From: Moringa oleifera
Lineage: Eukaryota > Streptophyta > Magnoliopsida > Brassicales > Moringaceae
Assembly (NCBI GenBank): GCA_021397835.1
Contig: JAJFZO010000165.1
Span: 1,736,001 to 1,800,000 of the forward strand
Direction of reading: 5' to 3'
Length of the DNA: 64,000 nt
Under the pieces are notes generated by a model. It searched no databases, was not told the origin of the DNA, and was given only the letters and a program-made list of their open reading frames with translations. Positions within the stretch are counted from its first letter, which is position 1. The number at the start of each line of letters is the position of its first letter. A program made the position numbers and the translations under genes. Below, piece by piece: positions 49,821 to 61,960 of the stretch.

Positions 49821-49824
49821 CTTA

Positions 49825-51250
49825 TATGAATGGTGATCGTAGATCAAGAGCTTTGAATAAGTCGTCGATGCACACATTAGGTGAATTCACCGCAAACCAA
49901 TACCATGACACATAACGTAACCAATTCTTGACCAAATTTTGTAGAAGGCTCCATTCTAGAAAGTCTTTTACACTAGAACAAGTCATTGGGTGCAACCTTA
50001 AGCTCACGCCCTTTCATATCCTTTAACAAGAAAGTTAATGATGAAAGCACGGAGATAGGGAAATAAAGGATAACCACATCCCAACCATATCTCAAAAGGT
50101 AATTTTAATTGAAAGCAAGGTTTAGTGTACATAGCCTAAGTTTGTTCATGATTACGAGATCGAGAATGTTTAAGATGAGCCAAAACTTTATAGCCATCAC
50201 CACTAATTCGGTGACACGATTACTTCTATATTTATCTTTAATCGCCATAAATCCAAACAAATGATGATAAAACAAAACAAAATTTTACAAAGATCGAAGA
50301 TAAATCTAAAGTGCCCAATCTAACATGAAAGCGTTTGGAAAACTCAAACTCATATTAGAAATTTTATAATTTTTTCTTGATGTATCAACACCTAACTTTT
50401 CTAAACACTAGTGAGAATGGTGTAAGTGGTGAATTTAACACCAAGATGTACTTACTTATTGCATACCAAACTAAGATATGATGTGGTAACAAGAAGAATG
50501 GCCAAGAGGCATAATAGCCCAAGCACAATAAGACTGACACAACGTTTTATCTTCACAAATAAAAGGTTGAAGGCTTAAAGTAGTATTTACAACAAATGAA
50601 GCCAAAGATGGACCAAATAACATCATCATAACTATATATAAATAATGAAGTGGTCACCCATCGGTTGATAACTTCAAATCAAAGCTATAACAATGTGCTT
50701 TGCCAAATGAATGAACTAGAGGTACAAGTTGATTGAACATACCATCATTAGGAATACGACGAAGAATCGTCATCAACTAGTCATGCTATGGTCAAAGTAA
50801 ATGTTGTTTAACATAGTTACCTATAGGGAAAATCCTTTTCCTACTGTTACCCTCAATCAACATACCAAGTTTACCAAGACTAAATAGGAATACCATTCGT
50901 TAAAGGTAGAATAGGACCTAAGGTCCATTCAAACACTTCAAGATCTTGATTCTCAATATATATTTAATGGATTAGATGCATATCTAAAGCATTTAGCCAA
51001 AAGATTCCATATGAAAATTGTTCACCTATAGCATGATCAATAATCATAAGGTGTCAATAAGCCATCAATTTAAACATATATGACATAAAACAAGAAAAGA
51101 ACGTACATATGTGTATTTCTTTTAATAATGATGGCTATAACTTAACACCAAAGCAAATAGATTCAAGATAGATTCTATGGTTTTGATTAAAAACTAAGTT
51201 GGTATCCATCAAATCCCTTGGAAAACTGGGATTGAGGGAATGTATCTTAT
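49825..51250 (-). pseudogene. endogenous mitovirus-like RNA-dependent RNA polymerase relic
   Basis: Relic of the single RdRp gene of a mitovirus (Mitoviridae, capsidless viruses that replicate in mitochondria). Copies are known in plant mitochondrial genomes. The minus strand shows, in order, a segment with a basic block upstream (about 50,755-50,785), motif A with two spaced Asp (50,657-50,690), and motif B with a Gly-Tyr-Tyr and Trp-rich run (about 50,455-50,523). The Trp-rich C-terminal region lies at about 49,850-49,960. The reading changes frame between blocks. A Trp codon after motif A has become TGA, and the catalytic Gly-Asp-Asp motif is not visible where expected (about 50,395-50,430). 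It is therefore dead. Its position beside atp9 and nad5 indicates it entered with the mitochondrial DNA. Family call by eye; a protein search would settle it. Confidence 0.8.
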
Positions 51251-51254
51251 CGAT

Positions 51255-54200
51255 GAGAGATCAAATTTTTTCCTTAATCTTAAAAATCATAGACATAATA
51301 GATCCTTCATCGATTAATTCATTTAGTTAAATGAATGATTTTAGCTAAAGAAAAAAAAGACAAATATGTGTGATAAATAAGATCCTCCTTCTGAACCTTT
51401 TTATGTAATAGATATCTATGGAAAAAAGAAATGATACGAGGGAACCCAAATCACATTATGGATATAGAAATAGGATAACTTGACACCGTTGTATGCCTTC
51501 TATGAAAAACACAGTCACAAAGTCAAATGTGCTTGATTCATTTGGCTCACTCGCATTTTGAAGGAGTAAAAAGTTACGGATAGGTAAGCAAGATCAAGAA
51601 AAGATGAGTAAGTAAAGAAAAACCCTTATAATGTTATTAGTCTATGCTAACTGATGAAAAAAGTAACAACAGATACATATAACTAATTAAAAAAAGGTCA
51701 AACAAAGGGGCATATGGTAAACTCCCAAAAAATATTTCTACATTAATGCACCAACTCACCCCTACTCATTATTCAAAAAGTCCACAAAGGTGTCTTCAAC
51801 CTATTTTCAAAATCTCAAGTTAATGAATATTCCTTAGGCTTCATATATGGTGAATATGGTAATGAATATATAAAAAGGCATAGTTTATGAATATATTCAT
51901 TAAGCTAAATTCCTTTCTTAATGAATGTTCACTTAATCAAACTCTAGCTGGCCAAATAATCTAAGTGTGCTTAAGAGAGTTCACTCACTGTAGGAGTTTT
52001 TGTAGTTTCGCAATCTCTAGCATGCTCAATAGGACTAGTCTCTCCCTCTTCTAATCTATGACCACCCTCAGTCTTCATCAAATTTGGTGGCCATCACTAA
52101 GTTTGTGATTGTTTGCTACAACTGCGATCGTGTCGACTTTAAGTGACTTTGTTGACATATCGGGTGCAGGATGTGCTTCTATCCCCTTCCTTTACTAAAT
52201 CCTCTTTTGCTACTAGCCATTACTATTTATAATTCACCTTTCCTAAAATAAATTCTTATGCTAGGTTCACCCTCTTCTCTTGGCCACTGAATCGAATCTT
52301 ATTATTACAATTTCACCTCTCGCCTCGATTGAGAATCCAAAAACTCCACCTTCTGCCTTAATCATGACTATATTCTCAGATTTTAAAAATTATTTATTTT
52401 TAAATACTAGTTCTTAAGAACGATCCTAATAGGAACACCTAATAGGAACAAGTCTTGACCTCAATGATACCATATCTGTTTTACAAGTGTACCTACTCCT
52501 CTTACAAAAATGGAAATAATGAAGCAATTCTTATGAGAAAAGGGGTCTGTCCAGGGATTAAATTCGTTTCATCCTTGAGATCATAAAATCTTTGCCCATG
52601 TTGGAAAAGCGTAAGGTTTCCTCTACAGATAGGCACATGAAGGTAAGGAGTAGCACTAGTCTTAGGGGCATGCCTTGAATCAGTTCTTAACAGAGGAGTC
52701 CTTTTTACTAAGTGGATATCCCTTTCTTTCATAACTAGTGCAAGAATTAAACAAGAAAGCTAGCTACACTTCCTGTGTGTGTAAGCGGTGCTCTCTTTCC
52801 TCTTCTTGTAATCATCGGTCTATCTAGTCTTATGGGTGAATACTTTTCTCTTTTTAGTGCTTTTGACTTCTTATCTCAAATTTTGCCTTGTGAGTTCAAA
52901 AGGTGATTGATTTGACTTGCTATCGTACTTTACTTAGTCTTTCACTGTAGTCGGATTCCAATAAAGCTTAAAGGGACTACCCCGTAGGAAAATAGGAATC
53001 GAATCAATTGAAGAAAGAATTTACTTATCCAAAGGAAGAGAATCAGCAACTATTTCATATGTATCTAGCAGTTGTTGACTTGGTTTAGCTAGATTGCTTT
53101 GAGTTTTCAAGTGTCGAGAGGGAGAAACCCTTTAGCTTTAGTAAGTACTACTCTTAGGTTGTCGAATAAGATAACTAATGCTATTTTCACTCTTAGAGTA
53201 AGACAAGTCTCTTTGAAAGGTATGCAGTGGTGAAGTCAAGAGATTCAGCTGGGTATAGTCTTTTCTCTTTATTGTGCTATTAAGAATCAGAAACAGTGGG
53301 ATAAGAAAGGAAGATTATCTGTGATAAAGGGAATATCCTTACATATGCATGGTAAGATTTAATGGTTAATAGGTTAGTAAGGATAGTAGGTATGGTAAGT
53401 ATGGTAGGCAGTAAGTGTGCTTAGTGGTTAAATTTCTGATCTTAGCAGTAAGAGAAATAAGAGTCTATATCACCCATAGGCCCAATAGAATAAACTGAAT
53501 TAGTGAAGTACAGTAATGGTATGGCATTAGTAAGAACTAACTTACCTCTACTATTATGTGTTATTCATACCAAAAATTCTTGCTAGTCTTGCCTTTCTCC
53601 ATTCCTACTTTACTATTTTACCATTATTACTTTCCTTTTATGCCTTTCTTTATGCCTTTCCTTCCTTATGTTCTCACTTTCCTTGTTAGAGTGGTAGTGC
53701 TAAAGTTCCACACCCATTATTGGATGAATGCCATATTGGGAAATCAATCAATAAGAGAAATGATATTAGTAATAGAAGAAGTAAGCATCCAAGGATTGCA
53801 CTCATAAGGGTAAGGTATGTAGCCTTCTTGCACACTAATAAGGTAAGTGATGCTTAATGGTAACCTCTTTCATGCATTGGTCCTTAGTAAACTCCTGCCC
53901 CAGGCCTTAGCCAAAGGTAAGCTCATTCGTGCCTTTAAGCATGGCTTTTTGTAGCAAGCAAGCTATGGTTACAAGTATGAATGAATGCCTTTACAGCCTT
54001 TAGCAAAGTAAGGAAGAGGGGGTAGTAGGCATCCTATGAATCCAGTGCTATTGAGTCAGCTGCTTTTAAAGAAGCTCTTTGCGCACTTATAGGTATGGGA
54101 CTTTTTTTTTCTTTGGGGATCTGTGAACATAACTGTCACTAATTCTGTTACAATAGATGGTTTTGTTATCATATCCTTTTTTTGCGTAGACACTTTTGGA

Positions 54201-55685
54201 GAAAGAACTTCTCTTGGTCTTAAGAATATTATACGAACGAAGACAATCTCTCCTCGGAAAGGGATGCAAACAAAAGGAGTTGAAGAATCAGTTCATAGCT
54301 CATAGATTGATCCCAAAGTCTTTGGTAATAGCTTTGTTAACCCTGTAGTCCCAAGATTTAATGGTTAGGAAGATGATCCATGACGTCGTGGCTCTCTTCT
54401 ACGTAGAATGCTCTATTGGAGTACATCTCTAGTTAGACTGATGGAGAGAAATGGGTGAATCCTGCCAAGATTGAGAAAGAGAGGATAAGCTTGAATATAG
54501 CCATAGTCTTTCCGAGGGAATTTTAACAATCAATAGAGATAAGTTAAGCATAGACCAATGACTAAGGGGGAAAAAGTGAAATCCTTTTTGGATTCACCTA
54601 AGCAATTAGATTGCTTTAAGATCGAGGGTGGGCAAAAAAGAGTCTCTAATGATGTAAAAAGGGACAATCGATCTAGTAAGGAGTATAAACTAAGGCCAAA
54701 GCTCAAAGGAAGTGAACATGAGTCTTTTTCAAAGAAATGATCATGATAGTTAAGAATAAATCATGACATCGAAAAGAAAGCTTAAAATTGACTTGCTCAT
54801 AGCAAAAGGGTGAATTGAGAGAGAAAACTCAAACGAGTTACACTCCTAGGGTAAAGAAAAAAGTGCCTAAACCTAAAATAGGAATTCAACTCAGAATCGA
54901 ACTTAGCAATCTTAGGAAAGGGAAAAAAGAACCATTTGAAGGATCATCGCCTACTTCTCATGGACTAGCCCAGTTAGCTATTTAGCGATCTCAAACCTTG
55001 GGAAGGAGACTAGTCTAGTGTCCATCTTAAAAAACATCTCTCTCATTTCAACTAGGGAATTTAGATTAAAGGGTTCACTTTAAAGCTACTCAATCGTCAC
55101 TAATAAAATAAAGGACTTTTTCTTGCGTGCATGTTCTTTTCTTGATGTTTTTTCTACAACTATAGATTTTGAGCCAATCAGGGATCATCGTGTGTTAAAC
55201 AATGTTAGGCCAAAAAGATAAGGAATATTCAGCTGATTCCTTTCCAATGAAAACTAGACATGCGTCCCATATCCCCATGTGCTTTTAGAAAAATAATAAA
55301 GAAATATAATAAAAAACATGTATCCAAATATCGAATTCAATGGTATAAGTCTCCATCCTATCCTGGCCGTTTATAAGTAAAAACTATAGATGTCAACTCT
55401 CAATCAGGAATTCCTTCTATTCCAATTCTCAAGTCATACAATTTTCATATGCCCGAACCTCTTTCTTTTATCTTTAAGCCTTTCATGAACTAAGAACAAT
55501 AGAAAGCTGATACTTTAATTACAATTGGGACATCGGTTGGTAAAATTATTGGGTAGATGAACCTCATGTGGCAAAAAAAAAAAAAGGTGAATGCCCTACT
55601 TCCACTTTCCAATCTAGTTCTAACTTTGCCTAGTTGAGGAAAAAAGCTCCACCAACTTTTAGAAGTGGATCCGTGAAAAGGATTT
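51255..55685. other. mitochondrial-like spacer, no recognised genes
   Basis: No standard mitochondrial gene, rRNA or tRNA recognised. Unmatched short frames occur, for example 76 codons at 52,502-52,732 (-) and 83 codons at 53,556-53,807 (+). Part of 51,360-52,480 is more AT-rich and may be a nuclear insertion. Sequence around 52,750-54,060 has the purine-rich look of plant mitochondrial spacer. Confidence 0.35.
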
Positions 55686-55736
55686 GCATATATATATATA
55701 TATTTATATATATATATATATACACACATATATAGT
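55686..55736. repeat. (TA)n microsatellite
   Basis: Interrupted TA tract of about 35 bp followed by ACACACATATATAG. It creates tyrosine/isoleucine-rich chance frames on the minus strand. Confidence 0.95.
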
Positions 55737-55739
55737 ATA

Positions 55740-58145
55740 GGGTCCCACCCCTTATCATTTCAATCTTAAGAGAGACGTTTTGAAACTGTAGAAAAAAACT
55801 TGGTTCAAGAGTGAGGGGATGTTGACCATAAAGGCCTTCCAATGATAGGGCAAGTCAAAGCCTACTAGTAGCTAGTGTTCAAACTAGGGGCAAAATTGTT
55901 TCTTTTAGACTTAAGTTCTGTAATCATAGGAAGAGAGGCTTTAATACAATTCTTTGTCACTTCCTCCGCTCAATAAGGAAAAGAATAGGAAGGATAGCTA
56001 CTACATTACAAAGGTAGGAGAGCTTTAATCTGAGTTCCTTTTTTTAATCGATTATTCAATTTCTAGCGTAGCAAGCCCGCATTGACTCTCCAATTGGATA
56101 TATCAAAGCATGAACATTCATAAGCGATAGAGAAAGCTTTGATAAAGTTTGACTCAAGCCCTTTTATAGCCTTAGCCTAAAGGACGAAGTGTTAAAAGGC
56201 GAAGTCAATGCCTTTAAAGGCTAGGAACTTTGAACCTATTACTTGTAACTTACTTCACTCAGGCTTAAAGAACACCCCTATCTTAGTGATCCTGCTCATA
56301 TATGAAAATAAAATAACCTGTAGTTTACTCAGGGTTCTAAACATGCAACAAAGTTCTTATTCTATAAGACATTGGAATCGAGTCTACGTAAAGTAGGAAG
56401 AAAGCTTGCTGATGGGTATGAGTTCAATACATGGATTAGGCATTCAATAACTCCTTCCCTACCATCCTATCCTGTGTAAGAATTGCTTTCAGGCCACTAT
56501 TATTTCTCTCTTGGCAATGAAGACAAAACCAAAGCCTATTGATTCACCTGTTTACTAATTTACCTGTCGGATACTGTTGACTCCTTCATGGAAACTGCAG
56601 CTAAGAATGCTTATTCCTTCTTCACATTTAACTTCTTAACTAAAAAAACCATGAGCCCTATAAAATCTTGCTTATCTCCAAGGCTTACCCAATGAAGATG
56701 CGGGCAGAGAGATTTGATGCATCCTTTTATATAGTAAGTTGTTCAATCGATAAGGTACTTTAGGTCTTAAGCTCACATGCTTTTTGGTCAAAATAGAGAT
56801 CCCTTTTTTCTTTCCATCTTAGTTGAAAGATGCATTAGTAACTCAATAGGAGTACGATCCTGATTTTTGGTCATTGGTTGCTAGGAGCAAAAGAGGTCAG
56901 CAAGATAGGACTTAGAATGAAAGAGAATGAAGAAAGTTTCATTTCTTTCTATTAGTGAAAGTAGAATCTACACAAGTTGGATATGAGTAGAAGTGATCTA
57001 CCCCTTTAACTGTCAATTTCAAGCAAGAAGAAGTACATTGGGCTTGATTCTAGCTCCATTAAGCTGAATAAATCTAGTTCATTAGATAAAGAAATAAGAA
57101 ATGCTATGTAACTGGACTCTTTGATAATAATAGCCTTAATTTTAGATTGGATTGATCAAATGAGAAATAGTTGAGAGCTAGGTCTAGCTTAATCTCTCTA
57201 TGTTTAGTTTACCTGAACTTGTCAAGTCATATAAAGGTGAGCAATGCTTATAGTAGTAGCAAACAGCTTACTTATAGCCTATAAAGCATCAAAGGCATAC
57301 TGATTTCGAAAGGGTCAAGGTAAAAAGTCTTCGGGTTAAAGTCACCAAGAAAGCAAGCCGAGAAGCCATATAGTTGACACACTTTAGTAAGAAATCTTGA
57401 GTCAACAATAAAAAGGCATAATCAAAAGTACAGGTAGAGGGCCAAGAGCCTAGTCGTGCAAAGATCTAAGTAGCATATTTTGATTTCAATGCAAAAATAG
57501 CTTTTTCTTGACACAAGAGATTTGTGAACAAGCCTATCTAAGAGCGTAGCAGTAGCAACCTTTCTTGTGACAGAGAGAGTTTCCAATAAGGAAAGCTTAA
57601 TCCCATCTCGTACCTTGTAAGAAGGAAGGCTCTTAGTCCCAGGTCGAATCTTTTTGCTTCCCCATTCAAGCTGTGAAACTAAGGATTGAAACTTTTTCTC
57701 TGCAGCCAAACAAGTGAAAAGGACCTTACGAGGGCCAATTTGTGCAAGGAATGAACTATATGAAAAGAACTAAGGAGGGAAAGGGGGGAAAAAGAAAATG
57801 ACATGGTTTTCAGAGAGGATTCGAGTACAAGCTCCTATCCTTAATCTAATAGTCAAGATAGACCGACAAAAGAAGTGATAGGATAAACAAAATGGAATAG
57901 GCTCTTTTATCAAGCAAAGGATTCCTTAACCTTCAGCTTAGATTTAGATGTGGATGAGTTAAGACATGAGAGAATGAACCATCTTAAGAAAAGGGAAGAA
58001 AGTAGAACCATGAGCAAGTTAGATGCAGACAATGATGATTCCCTACCATCAATCGACGAAAAGTGGTCTAAATATAGATCAGCCAAGTAAAAAAAAAAGA
58101 ATTTATAGAGGCACAAGTGAGACTTCAATCAAATGTTCTTTTATT
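55740..58145. other. mitochondrial-like spacer up to CACTA element 2
   Basis: No recognised gene. A 95-codon minus-strand frame at 57,422-57,709 (start MAAEKKFQSLVSQLEWGSKK) is the longest in the NUMT and could be a species-specific mitochondrial ORF, but I do not recognise it. Confidence 0.35.
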
Positions 58146-58489
58146 GCTAGCATTACAAAAAATTTATTATTTTCCCGTGAAAAAATTTTGTGCAAAATGA
58201 AGAATTTTCATGAGAATTTTTCTTTCCGATGACAATTCTTATGGACGCATTCCCTTGAGAATAATGTTCGTCAAAGTGTTAATTTTGCACGAAATTTACT
58301 TTCATGACAATTTTTCAATGACTTTCCCATGAAATCTTTGTTGAAAATATTTAATATTATTATATTGTTAATTTTTTAATTAATGAATACATATTGCCAC
58401 GAAAATATTTCTGTGAAAATATATTTACTTTTATACGGAATAATTTTTTGGTAAATTTTTTATTTATCAAAAAATTTCATAGCAATTAT

Positions 58490-58975
58490 TTTTGCCATCA
58501 CGTAATATTTTCGTTATAATTAAATTTTCTTTGGCACAAAAATATTTTGTGGCAATTAATCTCTTATTGCTACTAAAGAAATTCCATGGTAATTGGTTCC
58601 TTTTTCACTATAAATATTCGGTGACAATTTGTTTCTTCTACCACGGAACATATTTTGTGGCAATTCATATCTTTTGCCATAGAATAGATTCTGTGGCAAT
58701 TCATATTTTTTGCCATGGAAGAGATTTCATCATAATCCATAATCTTTTACCACGGAAGAGATTTTGCTGCCATTGGTTTCTTTTCCCATGGAAGATATTC
58801 TATGGCAATTGATGTCTTTTGCCAAAGAGTATCTTCCATGGCAATAGGTTTCTTTTGCAATGAAAAAAATTTCATGGCAATGGAACTCTTTTTACTACGA
58901 AAGAAATGTCATGGCAATTGATCCCTTATGGCCATAGATGAAAATCCATGACAATTAATCTTTTGTTGCCACAAA
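58490..58975. repeat. CACTA element 2 subterminal repeats (36 bp x about 13)
   Basis: Units such as TTTTGCCATGGAAGAGATTT followed by TATGGCAATTGATGTC repeat at a 36-bp period, degrading towards 58,490. Each unit holds partly self-complementary CCATGG/GGCAA boxes. Because 36 is a multiple of three, one plus-strand frame stays open from 58,492 to 58,812 (106 codons). That frame is a by-product of the array, not a gene. Confidence 0.9.
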
Positions 58976-58979
58976 ATTT

Positions 58980-59280
58980 TTAATTAATAAATTTATTGAA
59001 TTTTATTTTATTTAATGATTAAATAAATAGTTTATCTTTTTATTTTGTTTAGTTTATATTGAAATATATATTTAATGTAAGTCATAAAATATCAATAAAT
59101 ATATACTTTTATAAATTAATTAAAAATAAATACATATTTGCATAAAATAAAATTGACAAAACAAACAAAAGTATGTAAAAGTTGCATTAACAATGAAATT
59201 ATCTCATATATAATGTTAAATATACAATATGCTTCGATAAAATATTCAATCCACTAATCAAATGAAATTTTTTGAAAAAA
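58980..59280. other. AT-rich spacer inside CACTA element 2
   Basis: Non-coding AT-rich DNA between the subterminal repeats and the stop codon of the second-ORF transposase. Confidence 0.5.
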
Positions 59281-59284
59281 AAAT

Positions 59285-61731
59285 CTAATCATCCTCTATA
59301 AGATTAGCACCATCACCATCGTCATCATTATCACCATCACCATCATTATTAAATAGACTAGAAAAAGCATCGTGTTGACCTAAAGTACCATACTGCGAAC
59401 TCATTTGTTTAACAAGTCTATTCAGAAGCTTCTTCATTAAGGCTATTTCTTTTTTGAGTTTATTTTCTCTTCGGCCTCTTATTTCTATTTGTCTTTCATC
59501 TCTTCTCTCAAATCTTTTGTTGAGTTTCCATCAGATCATGTTCTTTTTGTAGTTGTTCTTCCATCTCTTTTTCCTTCGCATCTCTCATAGATCATTTTCC
59601 TTGCAATCTATCTTCCATCTCTACACGTTTTCTGGTTAACTGTTCTTCCATTTCTGCATGTTCTCTGTCCAATTATCCTTGCATGTCTTGAAAATGGAAC
59701 ATCATCTATTACATCATAACACTAGATGAGGCATGTGAAGAATGAGAACCAAAGTTTGATGCTTCATAAAAGGCTACCAATGATCTAAATCCAAATGCCC
59801 TACCCCTTTTACTCTTTTTACCTGCAACTTTACAAATGATGGTGGAATCATCAACAGATGATCTTGAGATGATGGTATCTTCTCTCAATTTCTCATAACC
59901 AGCCTGCACATAATTGATTTAAAAAAAAAAGAAATGTATTAAAGTAAGATAAAAAACTCTTATGTATTAACAAAATCACATCATAGAAATATTTAATTAA
60001 TTAATCAAAATGCATTAGAAATTTTTAAAAACCCAAGGCAAAAAATTAATAATGAAAAGCAAAGGATTCTAAACATAAAAATTAGAAAAGAAAAAATAAA
60101 AAAAAATTTAACTCAAATACTCAGCATATATGATTGTATGATATAATGAGCTAGTATCATATAACATATTTAATGCCGCTGCATACAACTAATGGCAAGT
60201 TCACAATATATGCATAAAATATAGTGAGATCTATGATAAGAAATTAACTTGGCCCAATTTAAGAAGAAGATGATCTATAGAAGTGATGCTTATTGCTAAC
60301 AAAAACAATGAAGTGGTGTCCCACTCATAAGGTATGCTTCTAAAAAGTAAAAGAATCAAATTGACAAGAAAATGCAATGCAAAAGTGTCGTGTATCCCAA
60401 TGACAACAAAAAGTAGAAAAACATAAGCATTCATTTGTAAAGCAACAAAAAATGCCTCATCTTTGAACAATAACATAAATTTAACTTATCCACAATAGCA
60501 TATCATTAGAAAGTAACCAATTACTAAATACTAGATAAATATAAGACAGCTTGTTGTTAAATAATTCAAACACAACACCAAGATGCACAACCTCCATACA
60601 GAAGCTAAAATCAAAAATCGTATGTTTGATAACCAACCTAAAACCTCAATAAAACAAAAAAATATTAATCAATTTGTTCCATTCAACACATAGTTAACTA
60701 AAGACAAATATACTCTACTCTAAGTACTCACATAAATTCATGCAGCTTTCTCTATGGCACATGTACCAGTCTCTTCATTATGATTTAACTTTCGAAATAG
60801 TTTTGACATGCTGGGATCCCTCCCAAGCTCCTTAACCTAATAGTTAACAAATGAAAAATAAAAATATATCAAGCGTAACTAAATTTTATGATAAAGACAT
60901 GAACATAATTAATTGGATTAAAAACTTACCATTCATCTTCTATGGTCAAAATTAGAAATAGGTCCTCCTCATTGCACAATGGCTTTACTAAGAGATCGAT
61001 TATCTTTATTCCTCTGCGATACAGCTTGAAAGGCCGGGTCCATCATCCATTTAGTAAACAACACTTCTCGAATGGATGGTTGCATCCACATTCCCTTTGA
61101 CTTCTGTGTTCAGATTGATGTAAGACTCGATTAGAGGACCTCTACAGATTTAGAACCCCAGCTCTGTCTAACTATACCATCCATAAGTGGATCCTATCTA
61201 CATTTTTCCTACAACAATATTAACCTCAAATTAGTTAGTTAAGCATGTAAACTAACTATAACTAAAAGAAAATTAATTTTGTAAATTAAACAACATGTTA
61301 TACATATCACCTGAAATTCGACCCACCAGAAGTCTCAAACCTCAGTCAGAACTTCATGCCATCCAGTCCATGGCTGATCAAATTTTGACTTGATGATTCC
61401 AAAAATAATGGCAATGTCTTAGATGTAGGCAACAGCTTGTAAAAAATAATTAAAAATATAAAACGTATCATATAAGAATTAGAACATAATAGGCAATACT
61501 AAGATAAGCATAGCATAACAAAACAGATAAGTTATCATACTCTTTTCCCACGAGCTGAATGTATAGCCTACTATCTCCTACTGCACACACCGACTTAGTC
61601 AATGGTGTGTGAACTATATCATCTCTAACTGATGGTGTGTGGTCAGATAATGATGGCTGAGATGATGGTGTATGACATGTATGTGACGGTGTATGAACTA
61701 GAGGTGATAGAGCATTAACCAAGGAAGACAT
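59285..61731 (-). pseudogene. CACTA second-ORF transposase (Ptta/En/Spm type), element 2
   Basis: The regulatory or subterminal-binding partner of TNP2 in this class. On the minus strand it starts MSSLVNALSPLVHTPSHTCH at 61,731 with a Ser/Thr/Pro-rich N-terminus. After likely introns come KSKFDQPWTGWHEVL (about 61,345-61,390), KWMMDPAFQAVSQRNKDNRS (about 60,995-61,055) with GGPISNFDHRR after it, and VKELGRDPSMSKLFRKLNHN (about 60,775-60,835). Next is ICKVAGKKSKRGRAFGFRSL (about 59,770-59,830), the family's conserved GxGS-like block. A charged coiled coil follows (about 59,440-59,700), then an Asp-rich tail ending at TAG 59,285-59,287. Some in-frame stops are seen in the middle exons and coiled coil, so it is probably defective, although intron boundaries are not certain. 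Confidence 0.8.
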
Positions 61732-61960
61732 TCTATAAGCTAAGAATAATGGTGCATCAACTGAAAGTGATCATGTCTGAGTGAAAAGTGATGACACTTG
61801 AGCTATAAAAGATGTGTCCAATGTGTAGGAGCATCTGCCTTTACATTTACCATCACATCCCCCTCTCTCTCATGTGTGTAAGTAATGGATAAAGTATGTT
61901 TAGTGGAAAAATGAAAAAATTGCTATAAATCTAATTTGTAATGTATTCAATCACAGACCT

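Larger units (their letters stand above)
39050..58150. other. nuclear copy of mitochondrial DNA (NUMT), about 19 kb
   Basis: The proven core runs from 46,270 to about 51,250. It holds nad5 exons 1 and 2 with a group II intron, atp9, and a plant-mitochondrial type of mitovirus RdRp relic, all on the minus strand. Flanking sequence on both sides has the look of plant mitochondrial spacer: lower AT content, and motifs such as AAGTAAGG, GAAAGAA and AGCAAGC. It ends abruptly at CACTA element 2. The genes carry stops and small deletions, and the window around them is full of nuclear transposons, so this is not the mitochondrial genome itself. The left edge and the assignment of gene-free parts are inference. 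Confidence 0.6.

Noticed and set aside
55490..55842. Two overlapping minus-strand frames of 70-79 codons
   Set aside because: They run through the TA microsatellite (IYIY repeats) and have no homology.
57422..57709. 95-codon minus-strand frame as a mitochondrial gene
   Set aside because: No recognisable homology or start context; left as unassigned spacer.
58492..58812. 106-codon plus-strand protein
   Set aside because: It is produced by the 36-bp CACTA subterminal repeat and has no gene features.
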